From contig JOHN01000010.1 of the NCBI GenBank assembly GCA_000719695.1, forward strand, positions 62,001 through 126,000: 64,000 nucleotides of DNA, given 5' to 3'. Both the position numbers and the translations under genes were made by a program. This stretch comes from Streptomyces sp. NRRL F-6131. GTDB lineage: Bacteria; Actinomycetota; Actinomycetes; Streptomycetales; Streptomycetaceae. Every line of letters begins with the position of its first letter. Position 1 is the stretch's first letter. The notes below the pieces were generated by a model. That model saw only the letters and a list, made by a program, of their open reading frames with translations. It was not told the origin of the DNA and did no database searches. Shown piece after piece: positions 60,079 through 64,000 of the stretch.

Positions 60079-61260
60079 ATGCCATACCTGGACCATGCGG
60101 CGACCACGCCGATGCTGCCCGAGGCGATCGCCGCGATGTCGGCGCACCTGGGGGTCGTCGGCAACGCCTCCTCCCTGCACGCGGCCGGCCGCCGGGCCCG
60201 CCGCGTGGTCGAGGAGGCCCGCGAATCGCTCGCCGAGTCGCTCGGCGCCCGCCCCAGCGAGATCGTCCTCACCGGCGGCGGCACCGAGTCCGACAACCTG
60301 GCCGTCAAGGGCCTGTACTGGGCCCGGCGCGACGCCGACCCGGCCCGCACCCGGGTGCTGAGCAGCCCCGTCGAGCACCACGCGGTGCTGGACGCCGTGC
60401 ACTGGCTCGCCGAGCACGAGGGCGCCACCGTCGACTACCTGCCGGTGGACACGCACGGCCGGGTCCACCCGGCGGCGCTGCGCGAGGCGATCGAACGCGA
60501 CCCCGGCTCGGTGGCGCTGGTCACCGTGATGTGGGCCAACAACGAGGTCGGCACCGTCCAGCCGGTCGCCGAACTCGCCGCCGTCGCCGCGGAGTACGGG
60601 ATCCCGATGCACGCCGACGCGGTGCAGGCGCTCGGCCAGGTGCCGGTCTCCTTCGCCGGGTCCGGGCTCACCGCGCTCACCGTCACCGGCCACAAGATCG
60701 GCGGCCCGTTCGGCATCGGCGCGCTGCTGCTGTCCCGCGGTGCCACGCCCGTCCCGCTGCTGCACGGCGGCGGCCAGGAGCGCGACGTCCGCTCCGGCAC
60801 CCTGGACGCGCCCGCCGCCGCCGGCTTCGCGGCCGCCGCGGCCATCGCCGTCGAACGGCGCGCGGAGCACGCGGCCGTCCTGGGCGCGCTCCGCGACGAG
60901 CTGGTCGCGACCGTGCTCGCCGCCGTCCCGGACGCGGTGCTCAACGGCGACCCGGCCGCGGAGGGCCGGCTGCCCGCCAACGCGCACTTCTCCTTCCCCG
61001 GTTGCGAGGGCGACGCGCTGCTGATGCTGCTCGACGCCCGGGGCATCGAGTGCTCCACCGGCTCGGCCTGCTCGGCCGGCGTCCCGCAGCCCAGCCACGT
61101 GCTGCTGGCGATGGGCGTCGACCCGCTGCTCGCCCGGGCCTCGCTGCGCTTCTCGCTCGGCCACACCTCCACCCGCGGGGACGTCACCGCCCTCGCGGAG
61201 GCCATCGCCCCGGCCGTCCAGCGCGCCCGCAACGCCGGTCTCGCGGCCGTCCGGCGCTGA
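60079..61260 (+). CDS. Cysteine desulfurase (IscS/NifS family)
   Basis: PLP enzyme that takes sulfur from cysteine as a persulfide. 393 residues: [15 protein letters not shown]-binding Lys206 in [12 protein letters not shown], catalytic Cys331 in STGSACSAG. The Cys loop and adjacency to mnmA (63 bp downstream) indicate that it supplies sulfur for tRNA 2-thiouridine, as IscS does in E. coli; a role in other sulfur transfers is also possible. ATG 60079 is taken because a perfect -10 precedes it and family proteins begin [10 protein letters not shown]. Confidence 0.95.
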   Translation: MPYLDHAATTPMLPEAIAAMSAHLGVVGNASSLHAAGRRARRVVEEARESLAESLGARPSEIVLTGGGTESDNLAVKGLYWARRDADPARTRVLSSPVEHHAVLDAVHWLAEHEGATVDYLPVDTHGRVHPAALREAIERDPGSVALVTVMWANNEVGTVQPVAELAAVAAEYGIPMHADAVQALGQVPVSFAGSGLTALTVTGHKIGGPFGIGALLLSRGATPVPLLHGGGQERDVRSGTLDAPAAAGFAAAAAIAVERRAEHAAVLGALRDELVATVLAAVPDAVLNGDPAAEGRLPANAHFSFPGCEGDALLMLLDARGIECSTGSACSAGVPQPSHVLLAMGVDPLLARASLRFSLGHTSTRGDVTALAEAIAPAVQRARNAGLAAVRR

Positions 61261-61323
61261 GCCCGTCCCGGGGGAGAACTCCCGGCGGAATGCCGGACGG
61301 CACCACGTACGCTTGTTGTCATC

Positions 61324-62463
61324 ATGACTGACTTCCCGGGTGCCCCGACCGCTCCGTCCCCCACCGGCCGCCTGCGCGTGCTCGCGGCGATGTCCGGCGG
61401 GGTGGACTCCGCCGTCGCCGCGGCCCGCGCGGTCGAAGCGGGCCACGAGGTGACCGGCGTGCACCTGGCGCTGTCCAGCAACCCGCAGTCCTTCCGGACC
61501 GGCGCGCGCGGCTGCTGCACCATCGAGGACTCCCGGGACGCCCGCCGGGCCGCCGACGTGATCGGCATCCCGTTCTACGTCTGGGACCTCGCCGAGCGCT
61601 TCCGCGAGGACGTCATCGACGACTTCGTGGCCGAGTACGCGGCGGGGCGCACCCCCAACCCGTGCCTGCGCTGCAACGAGAAGATCAAGTTCGCGGCGCT
61701 GCTGGACAAGGCGATCGCCCTCGGCTTCGACGCCGTCTGCACCGGCCACTACGCCCGGATCGTCGACCTGGCGGACGGCTCGCGCGAACTGCACCGGGCG
61801 GTCGACGCCGCCAAGGACCAGTCCTACGTGCTCGGCGTCCTCGACGCCGACCAGCTCGCCCACTCCCTCTTCCCGCTCGGCGACACCACCAAGGACGTCA
61901 TCCGCGAGGAGGCTTCCCGCCGGGGGTTGGCGGTGGCGAAGAAGCCCGACTCGCACGACATCTGCTTCATCGCCGACGGCGACACCCAGGGCTTCCTGGC
62001 CAAGCACCTCGGCACCGCGACCGGCGACATCCTGGACGTCGACGGCACCAAGCTCGGCGAGCACGACGGCGCCTACGGCTTCACCATCGGCCAGCGCAAG
62101 GGCCTGCGGATCGGCCGCCCGGCCGCCGACGGCAAGCCGCGGTACGTGCTCGACATCTCGCCGGTGAACAACACCGTCACGGTCGGCCCGGTCGAGGGCC
62201 TCGACGTCACCGGCCTCACGGCCATCCGGCCCCGCTGGTGCGGCACCGAGCCCCTCGCCGACGGCCGCTACACGGCCCAGCTGCGCGCCCACGGCGAGGA
62301 GGTCCAGGTCAGCGCCTCGGTGGTCGACGACACCCTCCGCGTCGACCTCGACACCCCGGCCCGCGGCATCGCCCCCGGCCAGGCCGTGGTGCTGTACGAC
62401 GGCACCCGCGTCGTCGGTTCCGCCACCATCGCCACGACGGAGCGCCCGGCCGTCACCGCCTGA
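61324..62463 (+). CDS. mnmA: tRNA-specific 2-thiouridylase
   Basis: Thiolates U34 of Glu, Gln and Lys tRNAs using ATP and persulfide sulfur. 379 residues: PP-loop SGGVDS (24-29), the catalytic Cys pair Cys117 (NPCLRCNEK) and Cys214 (SHDICFI), the tRNA-binding middle domain and the C-terminal beta barrel ([12 protein letters not shown]). The CC motif [10 protein letters not shown] is family-typical. ATG 61324; a TACGCT box lies 12 nt upstream, again with little or no leader. Expected partner of the cysteine desulfurase just upstream. Confidence 0.96.
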   Translation: MTDFPGAPTAPSPTGRLRVLAAMSGGVDSAVAAARAVEAGHEVTGVHLALSSNPQSFRTGARGCCTIEDSRDARRAADVIGIPFYVWDLAERFREDVIDDFVAEYAAGRTPNPCLRCNEKIKFAALLDKAIALGFDAVCTGHYARIVDLADGSRELHRAVDAAKDQSYVLGVLDADQLAHSLFPLGDTTKDVIREEASRRGLAVAKKPDSHDICFIADGDTQGFLAKHLGTATGDILDVDGTKLGEHDGAYGFTIGQRKGLRIGRPAADGKPRYVLDISPVNNTVTVGPVEGLDVTGLTAIRPRWCGTEPLADGRYTAQLRAHGEEVQVSASVVDDTLRVDLDTPARGIAPGQAVVLYDGTRVVGSATIATTERPAVTA

Positions 62464-62639
62464 GCACGACGGGGGCCGGTGCCCACACCCGCGGCGACCG
62501 GAAGTTCGGCGACGAGATCGGCATCCCGGAGCCGTTCGGGTTCAGCCTGAGTCTCGCGGCGCTCGTACCGTACAAGGACGGTCCCGGTCGGTAAAGGCGA
62601 TGAGTGGGGGCGCCCCGGCGTGATAGACCGGGAGGCACT

Positions 62640-63164
62640 ATGAACATTTGCGTCTTCTGCTCCGCGTACTCGCTCGACGACCGCTACTCGGCCCCCGCCG
62701 CCGAGTTCGCCCGGTTGCTCGGGGAGGGCGGGCACACGCTGGTGTGGGGCGGGTCGAACGCCGGGCTGATGGGGGTGCTGGCCGACGGGGTGAAGGCGGC
62801 CGGGGGGCGGCTGGTCGGGATCTCCGTGGAGCTGCTGAAGCACAAGGCCTACGACGGCGCGGACGAGCTGGTCACCACCGCCGACCTCGCCGAGCGCAAG
62901 GCGCAGCTGCTGATGCGCGCGGACGCGGTCGTCGTGCTGGTCGGGGGGCTGGGCACGCTGGACGAGGTCACCGAGGTGCTGGAGCTCAAGAAGCACGCGC
63001 TGCACGACAAGCCGGTGGTCGTGCTGGACACCGAGGGCTTCTACGCGGGCCTGCGCACCCAGCTGGAGCGGATGGACGCGGAGGGTTTCCTGCCGCGCCC
63101 TCTGGCCGAGCTGATCACCTTCGCCGACACTCCGGCGCAGGTGTTCGATCAGCTCAAGGGCTGA
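62640..63164 (+). CDS. LOG-family Rossmann protein (TIGR00730)
   Basis: 174-residue lysine-decarboxylase-like/LOG fold. Motifs: NICVFCSAY, LVWGGSNAGLMGVLADGV, ISVELLKHK and VGGLGTLDEVTEVL. In known members the last motif is PGGxGTxxE and forms the nucleotide phosphoribohydrolase active site (cytokinin riboside monophosphate in fungi, plants and actinobacteria). Here the first position is Val not Pro; catalytic Glu and Gly residues remain. ATG 62640 follows GGGAGG. Substrate not certain. Confidence 0.88.
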   Translation: MNICVFCSAYSLDDRYSAPAAEFARLLGEGGHTLVWGGSNAGLMGVLADGVKAAGGRLVGISVELLKHKAYDGADELVTTADLAERKAQLLMRADAVVVLVGGLGTLDEVTEVLELKKHALHDKPVVVLDTEGFYAGLRTQLERMDAEGFLPRPLAELITFADTPAQVFDQLKG

Positions 63165-63177
63165 GAGGATCGGGGCC

Positions 63178-63867
63178 ATGGCTGCACATCTGATCACCGG
63201 CGCCGGCTCCGGCATCGGCGCCGTCCTCGCCACCCGTCTCGCCGAGCGCGGGGACGAGCTCTGGCTGCTGGCCCGCGACGCCCGCCGCGCCGCCGAGCTG
63301 CGCGAGCGCTTCCCCGGGGCGAAGACCCTGGTCGGCGACCTGGCTGACCCCGCCAAGCTGTCCTGGGCCTTCGGGCACCAACAGCTGCCGGTCGAACTGG
63401 ACTCGGTGCTGCACGTGGCCGGCGTGGTCGAGCTGGCCCCGGTCGGCGAGCTGCCGGTCAAGGCCTGGCAGGAGACCCTGAACGTCAACCTGGTCGCCCC
63501 CGCCGAGCTGACCCGGCTGCTGCTGCCCTCGGTGCGGCTCGCCAAGGGGCACGTGGTGTTCGTGAACTCCGGCGCCGGCCTGCGGGCGAGCGCCGACTGG
63601 TCGGCGTACGCGGCGAGCAAGCACGGCCTGCGGGCGCTCGCGGACTCGCTGCGGCTGGAGGAGCACGGCCACGGCGTGCGGGTCACCTCGGTGTACCCGG
63701 GCCGCACCGCCACCGCGATGCAGGTCAAGGTGCACCAGCAGGAGGGCCGGGAGTACGACGCCGCCCAGTGGATCGAGCCGGAGTCGGTGGCGAAGGCGGT
63801 CCTGGCGGCGCTGGACGCCTCCCGGGACGCGGAGATCACCGACATCACCGTCCGCCCGGGCCGCTAG
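63178..63867 (+). CDS. Short-chain dehydrogenase/reductase
   Basis: 229-residue SDR oxidoreductase. NAD(P)-binding TGAGSGIG near the start, LHVAGVV (NNAG equivalent), catalytic Ser in FVNSGAGL and the Tyr-Lys pair YAASK. The NADP preference suggested by LLARDARR is unproven. 13 bp after the LOG gene and probably co-transcribed. Substrate unknown. A terminator follows. Confidence 0.93.
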   Translation: MAAHLITGAGSGIGAVLATRLAERGDELWLLARDARRAAELRERFPGAKTLVGDLADPAKLSWAFGHQQLPVELDSVLHVAGVVELAPVGELPVKAWQETLNVNLVAPAELTRLLLPSVRLAKGHVVFVNSGAGLRASADWSAYAASKHGLRALADSLRLEEHGHGVRVTSVYPGRTATAMQVKVHQQEGREYDAAQWIEPESVAKAVLAALDASRDAEITDITVRPGR

Positions 63868-63871
63868 GGTC

Positions 63872-63917
63872 CCGACGGCCCCGCCACCGCGCCCCGGGCC
63901 GGGTGCGGGGCCGTCGG
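63872..63917 (+). terminator. Terminator after SDR gene
   Basis: 13-bp perfect stem CCGACGGCCCCGC (63872-63884) against GCGGGGCCGTCGG (63905-63917). Confidence 0.75.
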
Positions 63918-63943
63918 CGTTCGCGATCTCATAGGCTTTCGAC

Positions 63944-64000
63944 GTGAGCAACGGACACCCCTTCCCCGACCTGGTCGGCGCCGCCACCGGCGTCGGATCG
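63944..64000 (+). CDS. Start of a methionine-synthase-like (cobalamin-independent) gene, cut by window end
   Basis: GTG 63944 opens VSNGHPFPDLVGAATGVGS, running off the edge. The AATGVGS motif is typical of the N-terminus of actinobacterial cobalamin-independent methionine-synthase-family proteins (AATGVGSxPG). Only 19 codons are visible, so this is a tentative match. Confidence 0.55.
   Translation, partial: MSNGHPFPDLVGAATGVGS

Overview
This is high-GC actinomycete DNA, almost certainly from the family Streptomycetaceae (Streptomyces or Kitasatospora). Codon third positions are nearly all G or C, GTG starts are common, and lipoproteins and long perfect GC hairpins at gene ends are frequent. 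The core gene order (icmA, thioredoxin-TPR, pyk, ackA, pta, the GlgE pathway, sdaA-glyA-gcvH-gcvT, a dipeptide ABC operon, iscS-mnmA) matches what I recall of the conserved Streptomyces core around SCO5415-SCO5490. That synteny is from memory and was not computed. I see no tRNA, rRNA, CRISPR array, transposase or integrase.

Layout. 1-4.9 kb: tail of a MarR regulator, a DUF3817 membrane protein, the isobutyryl-CoA mutase large subunit with a duplicated palindromic operator, a TetR repressor and a thioredoxin-TPR protein. 5-8.5 kb: a regulatory stretch, then a secreted DUF6230 protein, a DUF6114 membrane protein and a Pro/Ala/Thr-rich surface protein. 8.6-13.6 kb (minus): pyk, ackA and pta, the lower glycolysis/acetate node. 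13.7-14.4 kb: a Phd/PIN toxin-antitoxin pair. 14.5-26.3 kb: the GlgE alpha-glucan pathway, with treS, mak, glgE and glgB on the minus strand and glgP divergent on the plus strand. TreS interconverts trehalose and maltose, Mak makes maltose-1-phosphate, GlgE polymerises it, GlgB branches the product, and GlgP and GlgX degrade it. 26.4-33.5 kb (minus): a SAM methyltransferase and glgX, followed by a heterodimeric ABC exporter. 33.7-38.1 kb: three tandem L,D-transpeptidase lipoproteins.

38.2-44.9 kb is the accessory part. It holds two RsbW-like kinases, one with a one-base frameshift, a DUF397 plus XRE/DUF5753 pair (a whiJ/abaA-like cassette), a winged-helix protein with a zinc knuckle, a chymotrypsin-like secreted protease, a VOC protein behind a MerR-type promoter, and a second Phd/PIN pair. 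Its most striking gene is at 41778-42161 (minus): a full-length profilin, the eukaryotic actin-binding protein, in an otherwise ordinary bacterial setting.

45-49.9 kb (minus): gcvT-gcvH-glyA-sdaA behind a tandem glycine riboswitch, with two SseB-like genes divergent from it. 52-58.5 kb: an oligopeptide ABC operon with the order permease, binding protein, permease, ATPase, ATPase, preceded by a possible leader peptide. 58.5-64 kb: a TRIC-type channel convergent with and overlapping an IclR regulator, then iscS, mnmA, a LOG-family protein, an SDR and the first codons of a methionine-synthase-like gene.
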